Positions 23,492 to 33,998 of a stretch of DNA of 64,000 nt are shown piece by piece. The notes beneath the pieces were generated by a model. It did no database searches and was not told where the DNA came from. It was given only the letters and a program-made list of their open reading frames with translations. Positions within the stretch are counted from its first letter, which is position 1; each line of letters opens with the position of its first letter. This stretch comes from Diplolepis rosae (lineage: Eukaryota; Arthropoda; Insecta; Hymenoptera; Diplolepididae), in assembly GCA_030998225.1 (NCBI GenBank), contig JAPYXD010000259.1:3767001-3831000 (forward strand), read 5' to 3'. The position numbers and the translations under genes are program-made.

Positions 23492-24051
23492 ACCTTACGA
23501 TCTGTGCGCGAAAATTCAATTAATATTGATACAGTTGATAATTAAATTTATCTTCTAATTATTCCTGAAGTTTTATTTTTTACAAATTTTTCAAATAGTT
23601 ATTTTTTTACTAAGTAAGAACCTTGTAACAGTTGGAAAGATTACAAACGTGAGTAAAGGGACCTGTTGAGTTATTAATACTCACGTAATTTCAAATCTCA
23701 ATATTTCATCAATTCTCAAGACTAAAAATGAGAATTAATCTTTTATATCATTCATAGATTTAAAAATCGTCTAGAACTTTCTCGACCGTTGAATAAAATT
23801 AATAAAAGGGACCAGTTGGACTTAGTCAGCGCATTTCACTGAACATTTTATCATATCTGAATCTCATAAGGTCGCATAATGTGATCCTCAATCTGTTTTT
23901 TTTTTGTCAAATAAAAAAAATTGCGATTTACATTTCAAGTGGAACTCGCGTTTTTTCAAACATTTGCAGGAATTTTCATCCGTGCAAAAGTTGTAATAAT
24001 CTATAAATTAATATTCTACTTAATGAGGTAGTGTTTGTTTAGATTCCTATA
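23492..24051. other. AT-rich spacer, nothing identified
   Basis: No matching repeats or coding frames were seen. Confidence 0.45.
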
Positions 24052-24489
24052 TACAGGGTGTCCCGGTACTCAAAGTATATTTTTATATTTTTGAATTAAA
24101 AAAAAAATAAAATGGAGTAAAAAATTCTGATACATTTAATTACATTACTTTTAATTACATTACATTTAATTACTTTACTTAAAATATATGCGTTGTTTGA
24201 GTTCTGTACAATCCTCCTGAATTCTTAGCATTCCGCAGAATTCTCTCGAGTTCTGTAGAAATCCCTTTAACATTTTTGAATTACCTTGAACACTTTTGGA
24301 TACATTTAATTATTTGGAATTTCAAGACTTTTAAATACTGTAAATTCCTCTGAATTCTGATACAATCATTGCAGTTTTCCTAATTCTTTCACAATTAGTG
24401 TAGATAGTCGACTGCTAAGCTAGCAGTGAATGAACATGTATTTGTTAACCCTTTTAGGGGCACATTTTTCTGCTGCACCTACTCCAGAC

Positions 24490-24608
24490 ATGAAAGTGTC
24501 TATAAGGGTTTTTGGGGTCGTTGATTACGAATCCTAAATCATATTTTCAAAATTCAAAATGGCGGATTCAATATAGCGGACAAAATTTAAAAAAATTAAC
24601 GTATAAAC
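24490..24608 (+). repeat. 121-bp satellite unit, left of the inserted array
   Basis: GGGTTTTTGGGGTCGTTGA, TTACGAATCCTAAATCATA, AAAATGGCGGATTCAATAT and TTAACGTATAAAC match the units at 26515-26960. The unit is broken immediately after TTAACGTATAAAC by the tRNA-like array. Confidence 0.85.
24596..24608. repeat. Left copy of a 13-bp target duplication
   Basis: TTAACGTATAAAC here is repeated at 26513-26525 on the far side of the array. The satellite unit resumes there in register, as expected for a target-site duplication flanking an insertion. Confidence 0.65.
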
Positions 24609-24658
24609 TCAATATTTATAGAATTTGAAAATCTTTCTGTGGAAAAAATGACGCTTTC

Positions 24659-24729
24659 GACTGCGCTGGGATTCGAGCCCAGGTCTTTCGATTGCCGGTC
24701 GACTGCTCTGACCACTGAGCTACACAGGC
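24659..24729 (-). tRNA. tRNA-like sequence, array copy 1
   Basis: The 71-nt minus-strand sequence folds as a cloverleaf. The acceptor pairs GCCTGTG with CGCAGTC (one C-T mismatch, one T-G wobble). The D arm is GCTC/GAGC, the anticodon stem GTCGA/TCGAA (one G-A mismatch) with loop CCGGCAA, the variable loop has 4 nt, and the T arm is CTGGG/CCCAG with loop CTCGAAT. The A box TAGCTCAGTGG fits consensus and the B box GGCTCGAATCC has one deviation. A T6 run about 14 nt past the 3' end would terminate pol III. The nominal anticodon would be GGC, but position 33 is C instead of U and the alanine G3-U70 pair is absent. A functional tRNA is therefore unlikely: it is a tRNA pseudogene or SINE head. Confidence 0.7.
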
Positions 24730-24997
24730 GTCCGACATCTCCTTCTCCACAGGAAGATCTCCTTATATCGCCTAGTGGCTCAGCCTTGCGGCTGTAAATG
24801 ATTTCAAATTAATTAGTTGAGTTTGAAATTTTTGTCACTGCCTACATTATCGGAGGATCACTAGTCGCGTATCAGATAGGATACGTTGTCGACAGGTGTC
24901 CTCGTAGACAACTTCAAACTCTTATATCGCAAATAATGCAAATAAATTCAATATTTATAGAATTTGAAAATCTTTCTGTGGAAAAAATGACGCTTTC

Positions 24998-25068
24998 GAC
25001 TGCGCTGGGATTCGAGCCCAGGTCTTTCGATTGCCGGTCGACTGCTCTGACCACTGAGCTACACAGGC
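24998..25068 (-). tRNA. tRNA-like sequence, array copy 2
   Basis: Sequence identical by eye to copy 1, exactly 339 bp downstream, with the same A and B boxes and the same T6 run. Confidence 0.7.
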
Positions 25069-25336
25069 GTCCGACATCTCCTTCTCCACAGGAAGATCTC
25101 CTTATATCGCCTAGTGGCTCAGCCTTGCGGCTGTAAATGATTTCAAATTAATTAGTTGAGTTTGAAATTTTTGTCACTGCCTACATTATCGGAGGATCAC
25201 TAGTCGCGTATCAGATAGGATACGTTGTCGACAGGTGTCCTCGTAGACAACTTCAAACTCTTATATCGCAAATAATGCAAATAAATTCAATATTTATAGA
25301 ATTTGAAAATCTTTCTGTGGAAAAAATGACGCTTTC

Positions 25337-25407
25337 GACTGCGCTGGGATTCGAGCCCAGGTCTTTCGATTGCCGGTCGACTGCTCTGACCACTGAGCTA
25401 CACAGGC
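25337..25407 (-). tRNA. tRNA-like sequence, array copy 3
   Basis: Identical by eye to copies 1 and 2, with the same spacing and the same pol III signals. Confidence 0.7.
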
Positions 25408-25675
25408 GTCCGACATCTCCTTCTCCACAGGAAGATCTCCTTATATCGCCTAGTGGCTCAGCCTTGCGGCTGTAAATGATTTCAAATTAATTAGTTGAGT
25501 TTGAAATTTTTGTCACTGCCTACATTATCGGAGGATCACTAGTCGCGTATCAGATAGGATACGTTGTCGACAGGTGTCCTCGTAGACAACTTCAAACTCT
25601 TATATCGCAAATAATGCAAATAAATTCAATATTTATAGAATTTGAAAATCTTTCTGTGGAAAAAATGACGCTTTC

Positions 25676-25746
25676 GACTGCGCTGGGATTCGAGCCCAGG
25701 TCTTTCGATTGCCGGTCGACTGCTCTGACCACTGAGCTACACAGGC
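25676..25746 (-). tRNA. tRNA-like sequence, array copy 4
   Basis: Identical by eye to the preceding copies, in the same orientation. Confidence 0.7.
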
Positions 25747-26014
25747 GTCCGACATCTCCTTCTCCACAGGAAGATCTCCTTATATCGCCTAGTGGCTCAG
25801 CCTTGCGGCTGTAAATGATTTCAAATTAATTAGTTGAGTTTGAAATTTTTGTCACTGCCTACATTATCGGAGGATCACTAGTCGCGTATCAGATAGGATA
25901 CGTTGTCGACAGGTGTCCTCGTAGACAACTTCAAACTCTTATATCGCAAATAATGCAAATAAATTCAATATTTATAGAATTTGAAAATCTTTCTGTGGAA
26001 AAAATGACGCTTTC

Positions 26015-26085
26015 GACTGCGCTGGGATTCGAGCCCAGGTCTTTCGATTGCCGGTCGACTGCTCTGACCACTGAGCTACACAGGC
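26015..26085 (-). tRNA. tRNA-like sequence, array copy 5
   Basis: Last direct copy. The unit is cut about 100 bp past it, where the inverted copy begins at 26190. Confidence 0.7.
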
Positions 26086-26251
26086 GTCCGACATCTCCTT
26101 CTCCACAGGAAGATCTCCTTATATCGCCTAGTGGCTCAGCCTTGCGGCTGTAAATGATTTCAAATTAATTAGTTGAGTTTGAAATTTTTCCGCAAGGCTG
26201 AGCCACTAGGCGATATAAGGAGATCTTCCTGTGGAGAAGGAGATGTCGGAC

Positions 26252-26322
26252 GCCTGTGTAGCTCAGTGGTCAGAGCAGTCGACCGGCAATCGAAAGACCT
26301 GGGCTCGAATCCCAGCGCAGTC
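26252..26322 (+). tRNA. tRNA-like sequence, inverted array copy 6
   Basis: Same 71 nt on the plus strand with intact boxes and the T6 run, facing copy 5 head to head (167 bp between them). A transcript reading through both would fold into a hairpin of about 170-bp arms. Confidence 0.7.
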
Positions 26323-26512
26323 GAAAGCGTCATTTTTTCCACAGAAAGATTTTCAAATTCTTTAAATATTGAATTTATTTGCATTATTTGCGATATAAGA
26401 GTTTGAAGTTGTCTACGAGGACACCTGTCGACAACGTATCCTATCTGATACGCGACTAGTGATCCTCCGATAATGTAGGCAGTGACAAAAATTTCAAACT
26501 CAACTAATTAAT

Positions 26513-26525
26513 TTAACGTATAAAC
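26513..26525. repeat. Right copy of the 13-bp target duplication
   Basis: TTAACGTATAAAC, matching 24596-24608, after which the 121-bp satellite continues in phase with CGTTATAATTTGTATA. Confidence 0.65.
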
Positions 26526-26960
26526 GTTATAATTTGTATATATGGGTTTTTGGGGTCGCTGATTACGAATCCTAAATCATATTTTCAAAATTCAAAATGG
26601 CGGATTCAATATGGCGGACAAAATTAAAAAAAATTAACGTATGAACGTTATAATTTGTATATATGGGTTTTTGGGGTCGCTGGTTACGAATCTTAAGTCA
26701 GATTTTCAAAATTCAAAATGGCGGATTTAATATGGCGGACAACATTTTAAAAAATTAACGTATAAACGTTATAATTTGTATACATGGGTTTTTGGGGTCG
26801 CTAATTACGAATCTGAAGTCAGGTTTTCAAAATTCAAAATGTCGGATCCAATATGGTGGACAAAATTGAAAAAAATTAGCGTATAAACGTTATAATTTGT
26901 ATACATGAGTTTTTGGGGTTGCTGATTACGAATCTGAAGTCAGGTTTTAAAAATTTTTTA
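26515..26960 (+). repeat. 121-bp satellite, about 3.7 units
   Basis: AACGTATAAACGTT-type starts occur at 26515, 26636, 26757 and 26878, so the period is exactly 121 bp. Each unit holds GGGTTTTTGGGGTCGCT, TTACGAATC, TTTTCAAAATTCAAAATG and GGCGGAYTYAATATGGCGGA. Units differ by several substitutions and the last one fades after 26950. Confidence 0.9.
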
Positions 26961-27639
26961 AATGGGGGAATCGAATGCAAATAAGGGGGATAGAAAAATG
27001 GACTCAAAATACTGACATTCATAATAATTTGATAACAGTTTATAATATTAATTCAATCCTTTTGGAATTGAGATAGCGAATTTGATATCGAAGATCATAC
27101 TCTCATAGATTGAATTGGATCAAAGATTGCTGATTCCACAAAAAAACCTCTCCAGTTCTCTCCTCTCTGCGTGACCCGGAATAAACGACGTGGACGTGGA
27201 AGAGGACTTGTTTCATTATTTAAATATTTTTTTTACCTTAAAAAAATTTTTTTATTCAATATTTCTAATATTCAGAAAAGACTATATACCAAATGATCTC
27301 AAAACTCTTCTTCATATGAATAAAATATTCACGGAAACCATTTTTTGAATACTTCCTTCAAATAAAAAAGTATCAGGACAAGATCCACCTTCTCGGATGA
27401 AAATAAGTAATAATAGTACTCACAATCAGACACTGTAAGAGATCGAATACTTTCTTGGACAAATTTACCAGAGTCACTGATTATGATTCTGAAATCAAGA
27501 TTTAGGACCTCACGATGGTGAATCCAAAATAGCAGCTTATAGATGTATGTCCAATAGATTATTCTCTATCAGTTTTTCAAACACGAATCACGTGTAAAAC
27601 GTTTAGAAAATTATGAATGTCTGAACTCGGAACTCAGGT

Positions 27640-28030
27640 GTATGATCGGCGACCCGAAAAATCTGATGAAGCCGGCATTTAGGGTCCACTTTTTTGAATT
27701 TGAAAAATTTGATACTGGATCCGTAATCAACGATCCTGAAAACACCCTTACACCTTTATTCCAAGTGAATTACATGGAAAATTGCAATTCTAACCTAAAA
27801 TAGTCACCATATTGGGTCCGCAATTTTGAATACCGAAATTCTGAGTTCATATTCGTGATGAGCAAGCCCGCAAATCCCCTTATACCTTTTTCCGGGTGAA
27901 TTACTCAGAAAACCGCAAGTCTAACCTAAAGTAGCCGCCATATTGGATCTGCTATTTTGATTTTCCAAATTCTGATACCGGATTCGTGATCAGCGACTTC
28001 GAAAACCCGTTTATACAAATTTCCATAAGA
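27640..28030 (-). repeat. Degenerate inverted relatives of the 121-bp satellite
   Basis: ATATTGGGTCCGCAATTTTGA, GCCGCCATATTGGATCTGC and GATTCGTGATCAGCGAC recur about every 125 bp. They match, inverted and diverged, the satellite at 26515-26960. A similar patch (CCGCCATATTGGATCAGCC) lies at about 36310. Confidence 0.6.
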
Positions 28031-28548
28031 TTATCTTAAAAACTCTGTCCAAGGCCGAATTTATTCGAATAAATTGAAAATTTTTCGTCTTTATTGTTTA
28101 TAAATAATTAAATAAATAAATTATCAAATTTTCAATCAAAGCATGACGAAGCCTAAGTACTAATGATGGCGTAGAAGTTTATTCGAGAGCGATTGAGCTG
28201 AAAACGGTCGCGGTATGGATAAAAAACTGAAAAAAATTTGGTGTATCATATACGATACGCTGTCCCTCAAAGGGTTAATTAAATCGCGCAGAATTCTCAC
28301 GGATTTTTTAGAATTCCTATAAAATTAATTGAAATTTAAAAATCTTTAAATTGTAAATAATTAAGTATGAAGTTGCACCAAAGAGTTAAAACCTCTTACA
28401 AAAATAAATTTTTTTGATTGGTTAATCTTTAATTGCTAATTACTCGGTAATTATACACTTCACAAATTTTTTGTACTTTACTATTTTACTCCATTTTTTT
28501 TGGAATTCAAAAATATAATTATGTACCTTGAGTACCGGGGCACCCTGT

Positions 28549-29193
28549 ATATCTTCAAAGTCTCATAAACCCGAGACGTACTTTTAAATCTCTTATATTT
28601 ATTTTGCGAAAGTTCTGCTTGATGGAAGTTACTTTAAGCAAGAGCTCAATCAGGAATTAGTTTGATTATTCGTCCTTACATGTTGTTGTTTTTTCCAGAT
28701 TTTTCTAGAATCTCATTATGTAATTATGTAATTTTGCTACTGTAGTATGTAATTGACAAAGCTTGTAAATGTTCTTTAGACTGAAACGTACAATTACTCT
28801 ATTACGATGCTTTTAAAATCACGTTTTTCTTTGTTATTTCCTTATTTTTGCAATAAAATCATTTTATGAACATTGTAATTAATTATTAATCGGTATTTCG
28901 CAACGATATTTCGACAGTATGTCTTTTAAAAATGTTTCTATTTTGCCTTCATGATGATAATACAGATCGGAAATATGTTTTGCGCAGAATAAGGAGAGGT
29001 TAGAACGAACGAAAGAAACGTGTGGAATTTATTTATGCAATGTGAGTGAAGTACGAGTCACTTCCAACAGAATATGATGGCGAGTCTAAAAATGGAAATT
29101 GAGTACGATAACAAATTCCTGCGTCTTCAATTAAATTTCATAATTTTGTTTTTTTCTCTCATTTTGGTGATTTTATTTTCTCAACATACTGTA
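28549..29193. other. AT-rich spacer, nothing identified
   Basis: No coding frames, RNA genes or paired termini were seen. Confidence 0.45.
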
Positions 29194-29461
29194 TACACTG
29201 TTAAAAATCTTATTAATTTTAATAGACTTTAATATACAAGTAGTAAATTAAAATTATTAGATTTGTATCTTATGAAAAATTAATATAAATTCATATTAAA
29301 TTTAATAACTTTTCAATAAAAATATATTAAAATATATACAAATGTGTATCAAAATTCAAATAAAAGTTTGTATTTTTTAAGATGATATTGTTTTGAATTG
29401 ACCGAAAAAAAACTTACATTACATATAATGGGAGTTTAATACAGAAATTTCTAACAGTATA
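29194..29461 (+). mobile_element. MITE ending TACACTGTTAAAAATC, copy 2
   Basis: Begins TACACTGTTAAAAATCTTAT and ends AATTTCTAACAGTATA, imperfect inverted termini flanked by TA-rich sequence. The left half is nearly the same as the minus-strand copy at 13628-13867. Confidence 0.65.
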
Positions 29462-29490
29462 TAATTGAAGAAAAATATGATTAATCGAAC

Positions 29491-29835
29491 ACGGAGAAAA
29501 AAAAACTGTTGAATCAACAGATGTTATCTGCTGGAATAGGGACAGCAGATTTTTTTTTGTAATATTTACAGATTTTTCTGTTGGATTCACAGATTGTTTG
29601 TAAACTCAACAGATGAACCTGTAAAATCTACAGAAATGTCTGTTAGAATTACGGATTTCTCTTTTTTCTTGAAATCCGCAATTCTAACAGACATGTCTGT
29701 AGATTTTACAGGTTCATCTGTTGAGTTTACAAACAATCTGTGAATCCAACAGAAAAATCTGTAAATATTACAAAAAAACTGCTGTCCCTATTCCAGCAGA
29801 TGACATCTGTTGATTCAACAGTTTTTTTTCTCCGT
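29491..29835. mobile_element. Near-perfect fold-back MITE
   Basis: The whole 345 bp is a palindrome with a loop of only a few bases near 29663. Ends are ACGGAGAAAAAAAAACTG and its complement. Repeated CTGTTGR-ATYCACAG words (AACTCAACAGATG, TCCAACAGAAAAATCTG) pair between the arms with only a few mismatches. It is non-coding, and the transcript would be a long hairpin. A partial relative begins ACGGAGAAAAATAGTTG near 54513. Confidence 0.85.
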
Positions 29836-30837
29836 GAATGCTCAGATATTATAACTGAATAAAATGAATATGTAAATTAATTTTCTAGGAAACAATTGCA
29901 GACAATAATTATGACATTATTGTTCTATAAAATAATCTAGTCTTTAAATTATCGACTTGAGATAATAAGTTTAAAGAGAAAAATATTTTGCAGCTCCATT
30001 TTTTGAAAAGTAAACGCTAATCAGTTACTGCTTTTGACGAAGAAAGGAATGAATGCTATTCAATAAGTTTCGCATACCGGCGCATTATTTTACTGACCAC
30101 GAATTCCGAACTCATAACTTTCTCGTTGTATAAAGTACTGCAAATTTAATATGGTGCTGATATTTTTTAATATTCTAAAAGCAAAACTATAATGGAATTA
30201 AAAATACCACAAAAGCTCACTTAATTTAGTAAAGTAATTCTGATAAGAGAATATCAAAATTGCGGTTGGGAATTATTTCGAAGAAACTAATTAGGCACCA
30301 AGGAAAAAGTTTGTTTTAAACTAAAGAAATTGTTTTTCCTTTTAATTTAAGACAAAATTACTTTTGAAATAGTTAAAAATGTATTTGATGTTGAAAATTG
30401 ATGTAATTTGTATTTCTCGATTTGAAGAAATTTCTGTTTATTAGGTTTTCTTCGATTTAAGAAATATGTATTCTCTTAACTCGGCAAAATATTTGATCAC
30501 ATCAAAGAATTTGATTATTATTATAGGGTTAACTAAATGGAATAATACATTTCATAATATAAGGTTGAATCAAGAGAATAATTTCTTTGAATCAAAAAAA
30601 TATTTTTCTTGATCCAAACGGACTGTTTTTTTTAATGCAGCATGATTTTGGTGATGCTTCTGTATCAAGTTTTATTCAAGAAAATTAAATATTTCTTTGA
30701 ATTAAAGATATGATTTTGTAAAATGAATCAAAAGTTTTATTGAATTGAATAAAAATTCCCATTGAAACTAATATAATACATTTTTCTAAACAAGACAAAA
30801 AAAGCAACTGAAATATTTCTTTGAATTAAAGACAATT
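29836..30837. other. AT-rich spacer with MITE debris
   Basis: From 30290 on, scattered TTTCTTTGAATYAAAG words recall the fold-back MITEs at 16041 and 21642, but no borders are recognisable. No gene. Confidence 0.4.
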
Positions 30838-31395
30838 TTTTCCATATAATTGTTTTATGTTTAGTACCTTTATTTAGAAAGTTTTGGGTTTCATTTTTAA
30901 ATTACAGCACCTTTATTAAATTTTAAACTAAAATTTTAGTTTTTTGGGCATTTTTTTGACATGTTTTTACTTCGAATAGCTTTTTTGTTTTTTAGCCAAT
31001 TGTCATGAGTTTTTTAATTTTTTTCCATACAATGTGTAGCAACTTTATGGCAATGGAAAGCACTCTAGCTAAATACATAACTACAAACATTTTTTTTCTT
31101 CACATTTTAAGATATTTTTATTTAATTTTTTTTTTATTTGTAACTTTTTTCAGTCATGTTACCTTATTTCCCGTACCTCAAAAGTTGCTACACATTGTAA
31201 GGAACAAAATAAAAAAAGAATCATGACAATTGATTAAAAAACAAAAAAGTTATTCAAAGTCAAAAAATGTCAAAAAAATGCCCAAAAAAACTCTAAAATT
31301 TTAGTTTAAAATCATATAAAGGTGCTGGGATTTTAAAAAAATCTCAAAACCTTTCTTAATGAAAGTGCTAAACATAAAAAAAAATTATATGGAAG
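30838..31395. mobile_element. Fold-back repeat of about 560 bp
   Basis: Arms share CCATATAATTGTTTTATG/CATAAAAAAAAATTATATGG, AAGGTGCTG, AAAATTTTAGTTT, TTGGGCATTTTTTTGAC, CAATTGTCATGA and TACAATGTGTAGCAAC, paired in inverted order around about 31080. The 73-codon frame at 31005-31226 is a by-product. No target duplication identified. Confidence 0.7.
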
Positions 31396-32873
31396 GTCTA
31401 AACTCAAAAAATAAAAATATTAAAGGTGGCGAAACGCCTTAACGAAAAAGAACTTTTTACCGAGTGCAAAGTAGATTATTCAACTATTGATATTAATTAT
31501 TATATTGATTATTAAATTATGTACTCAAAAGCTAAATATTTTAATCCAATTGAAAATGCATTAACAATTAGGAAATACTAATTAAAGTAATATTGGATTA
31601 GAATAAAATTGTAGTTATCGAAATTAATCAAATCACGTGGTGATGAGATGCAACAAATTATAGTTTGGTATGTGTACTTTGTAAACGAAGTTCCTTTGTG
31701 CACCTCTACCTAATATTATGCACCTCACGTGCATTCGGGTAATGCAAAAATTATGCGTGCTTACACAAGTTATCACGTACACAGCCTAAAAGATTGCGTG
31801 TGAACATTATCGGTGAATAATAAAGCCACGTGTACGCCTCTTTAAAAATATCTCGAGTTTGTCAATTACTGGTTATGTAATTTTATTGGTAACTAGATGA
31901 AATAGCAAGATGCCACAGGCAGTTTTTTCGTGTCGATTTTTTAAAAATATCTGACAGTTAAAAATTGTTTAGAATCTAACAGAGAGAAAGAAATAAAAAT
32001 AAATCGTCAATTTCATTCTATATGAATATCAATGGATATAGGCGCAATAATATTTTCGCCTCACTAAATGGCACGTTTAGAGCGTTAAATGTACGTAACA
32101 GCTCGTATCATTCTTTAAAAAAACACGAGTTTCCCTATGCATAAAGTATAGGGGATTTAAAAAAAATAACAAGCACCCTTGAAAAAGCAACTTGCATTTA
32201 GCCAGTGAAATTCAGCGATATAATAAAGCTATAGCGAGCCACAATCCTGAGAGTATTTTGATTTCTCGCGCATTTTCAACGCTTGTGTGGCCTTTATGTG
32301 AAAATAATATTTTAAGCTCGATTTTCATGTGTCATATATCGAATATCTCCGCACTATTCATTGGTATTGACTATTGAAAACTGAAAATATGGCGTTACAA
32401 TCAGAAAATGGCACAAGTGGGATTTAACCTAACCTCAAAATAGATTGAAATTCATTTTTTGACATAAAAATTCGTTTATTTCACATTTTTAGAAATTAAA
32501 TTGAGTTTTCTTCAAACTCTTAATATGTAAAGATAATAAAGCAATTCTTTAATGTTAGCTAATTGTTTCTTTTTTTGGAAATAATTTTTTTATTATACTT
32601 TGAATTACCACTTCAATTGACAATTTTATAGAAATTTTAAATTATGAATTTTTCAAATTCCGAAAGGAATGGAAACCATTAATTATAACCGACAGGCATA
32701 AATTAAACATTTCCTTATACATAATTAAATCTATAAAATCAAAATCATCCTTACTCTTTTTTGGATAATTGTTTTTTGACATTATACACTTTCAGAAATC
32801 ATATTGAGTAAGAATTCAAGTCTGATTTATTATATTTGACACTTTTATTAGTAAGAAGATCCTATAGATCTTG
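31396..32873. other. AT-rich to mixed spacer, no gene seen
   Basis: 31640-32200 is slightly less AT-rich (CACGTG-containing blocks near 31635 and 31727). I see no coding frame, repeats or RNA gene. Confidence 0.45.
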
Positions 32874-33998
32874 TAATCCAGTCAATGGGGACATTGACTA
32901 GGGATTTTTGGGGTGAGCGGAATTTTTTAATCCCATTGCTTAGAGGGTCATTAGAAAAGCTTAAAGCTGAATTTCCGTATCCCCACCCCCTACCTTTCGG
33001 ACGTCATTTTGAAAAAAGGGGTGATTTTTTATTTTCCGTTAACGGTCAATTTTGACAAAAAAACACACGATATCATTTTTGTAGAGAAAAATACGGTCTA
33101 CATTTTTTGTCATAACCTTTTTTTTCGTATCGTTATTATTTTCGAGTTCATTGACGATGATAGCCAGAAATTTAGGGGATGATTTTCGTAGAACGGGAAT
33201 AGCGAGAGAAGGGTTGCCTTTTTAACAAAACTTGTTGAATACTTTTTGTAGAGGATTATTCAAGCTACAAAAAACGTTGCATAACATTTATCGTAACATG
33301 AATATTTATGGCTGTACAGTGCCCAAATGCACTCAAGTCATATACTGTACATCCCCTACATAAGCAAAGTAAGCAGTTTTTGGGGTAAGTGAAATTTTTC
33401 CATTTTATTATTCAGAAGCATTTCTCCGCGTGTGCAATACAATATTTTATTCGATTCTGGTCTCAAAGTCCGTGCAAATGTCTAAATTTGAGGTTAGAAT
33501 CGAATAATAGTTTTTTAAAAAAATAGTTTTATAAATTTTTTATAATAGTTTTTTATGGTCGTTTTATTATAATATGGACTACATTGATCTGTCAATCCGT
33601 TCATATTAGACGTAGTAGACGAATTTTGTCGAAAAGACAACCGTTCTTGTGCTGTCCCCGCTTTAAGCAAATCATTCCCTACATTTTTGGCTATTATCGT
33701 CAATAATCTCGAAAATAATAACGATACGAAAAAAAGGTTATGACGAAAAATGTAGACCGTATTTTTCTCTACAAAAATGATATCGCGTATTTTTTTTTGT
33801 AAAAATTGACCGTTAAGGAGATAAAGGGAAAATAAAAAATGACCCCTTTTTTCAAAATGGCGGCCGAAGGACAGGGGGTGGGGATACGGACATTTAGTTT
33901 TAAGCTTTTCTAATGGCACCCTAAGCAATGGAATTAAAAATTCCACTTACCCTAAAAATCCCTAAATAGCTTATTTTCTCGCACTATTGACTGGATTA
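32874..33998. mobile_element. Fold-back element ending TAATCCAGTCAAT
   Basis: The left end TAATCCAGTCAAT and the right end ATTGACTGGATTA are perfect 13-bp inverted termini, followed by AGGGATTTTTGGGGT versus ACCCTAAAAATCCCT. The arms pair for about 330 bp (for example AAGCTTTTCTAATG, GATACGG, CATAACCTTTTTTTCG). The frame at 33515-33946 on the minus strand lies in one arm and mirrors sequence in the other; I do not regard it as a gene. The superfamily is not clear. Confidence 0.75.

Larger units (their letters stand above)
24609..26512. repeat. 339-bp tandem array carrying tRNA-like genes
   Basis: Five direct copies with a period of exactly 339 bp run from 24609 to about 26189. A sixth copy is inverted (26190-26512), slightly shorter and with a TTTAAATATT variant. 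The direct copies look identical by eye, implying very recent amplification or gene conversion, or assembly effects. Each unit has a GAATTTGAAAATCTTTCTGTGG segment, the tRNA-like sequence, a GGAGATGTCGG-type flank, and a non-tRNA tail with ATTAGTTGAGTTTG and CGCGTATCAGATAGGATACG. The inverted copy makes the array ends partly palindromic. Confidence 0.95.
24448..28274. mobile_element. TTAA-flanked piggyBac-like element containing satellites
   Basis: TTAA at 24444-24447 and 28275-28278 encloses ends CCCTTTTAGGGGCA and, inverted, CCCTTTGAGGGACA. The interior holds the 121-bp satellite, its degenerate inverted relatives at 27640-28030, and the 339-bp tRNA-like array. There is no transposase. A single CCCTTT-TTAA end of the same type is also seen near 36985 and 48583, and a pair at 60661-61200. 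Confidence 0.6.
24054..28548. mobile_element. Outer TA-flanked element carrying a nested composite
   Basis: The left end CAGGGTGTCCCGGTACTCAA and the right end, inverted, CAGGGTGCCCCGGTACTCAA are followed by further inverted similarity for about 70 bp. TA flanks both sides (24052-24053 and 28549-28550). After removing the inner TTAA element (24448-28274) about 0.66 kb remains. That is a typical size for a non-autonomous Tc1/mariner-type element. No transposase is encoded. Confidence 0.75.

Noticed and set aside
24998..25068. Functional tRNA-Ala(GGC)
   Set aside because: The fold is good, but U33 is replaced by C, the G3-U70 alanine determinant is absent, and acceptor and anticodon stems have mismatches. 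GGC-anticodon alanine tRNA is also not expected in animals.
24936..26153. Four identical 66-codon open frames (beginning MQINSIFIEFENL) repeated every 339 bp
   Set aside because: They run antisense and through the tRNA-like sequence and its flanks. Their identity comes from the array, and the protein has no domain.
33515..33946. 143-codon minus-strand frame as a gene
   Set aside because: It lies wholly within one arm of a fold-back repeat whose other arm has the same sequence with stops. Codon use is random.
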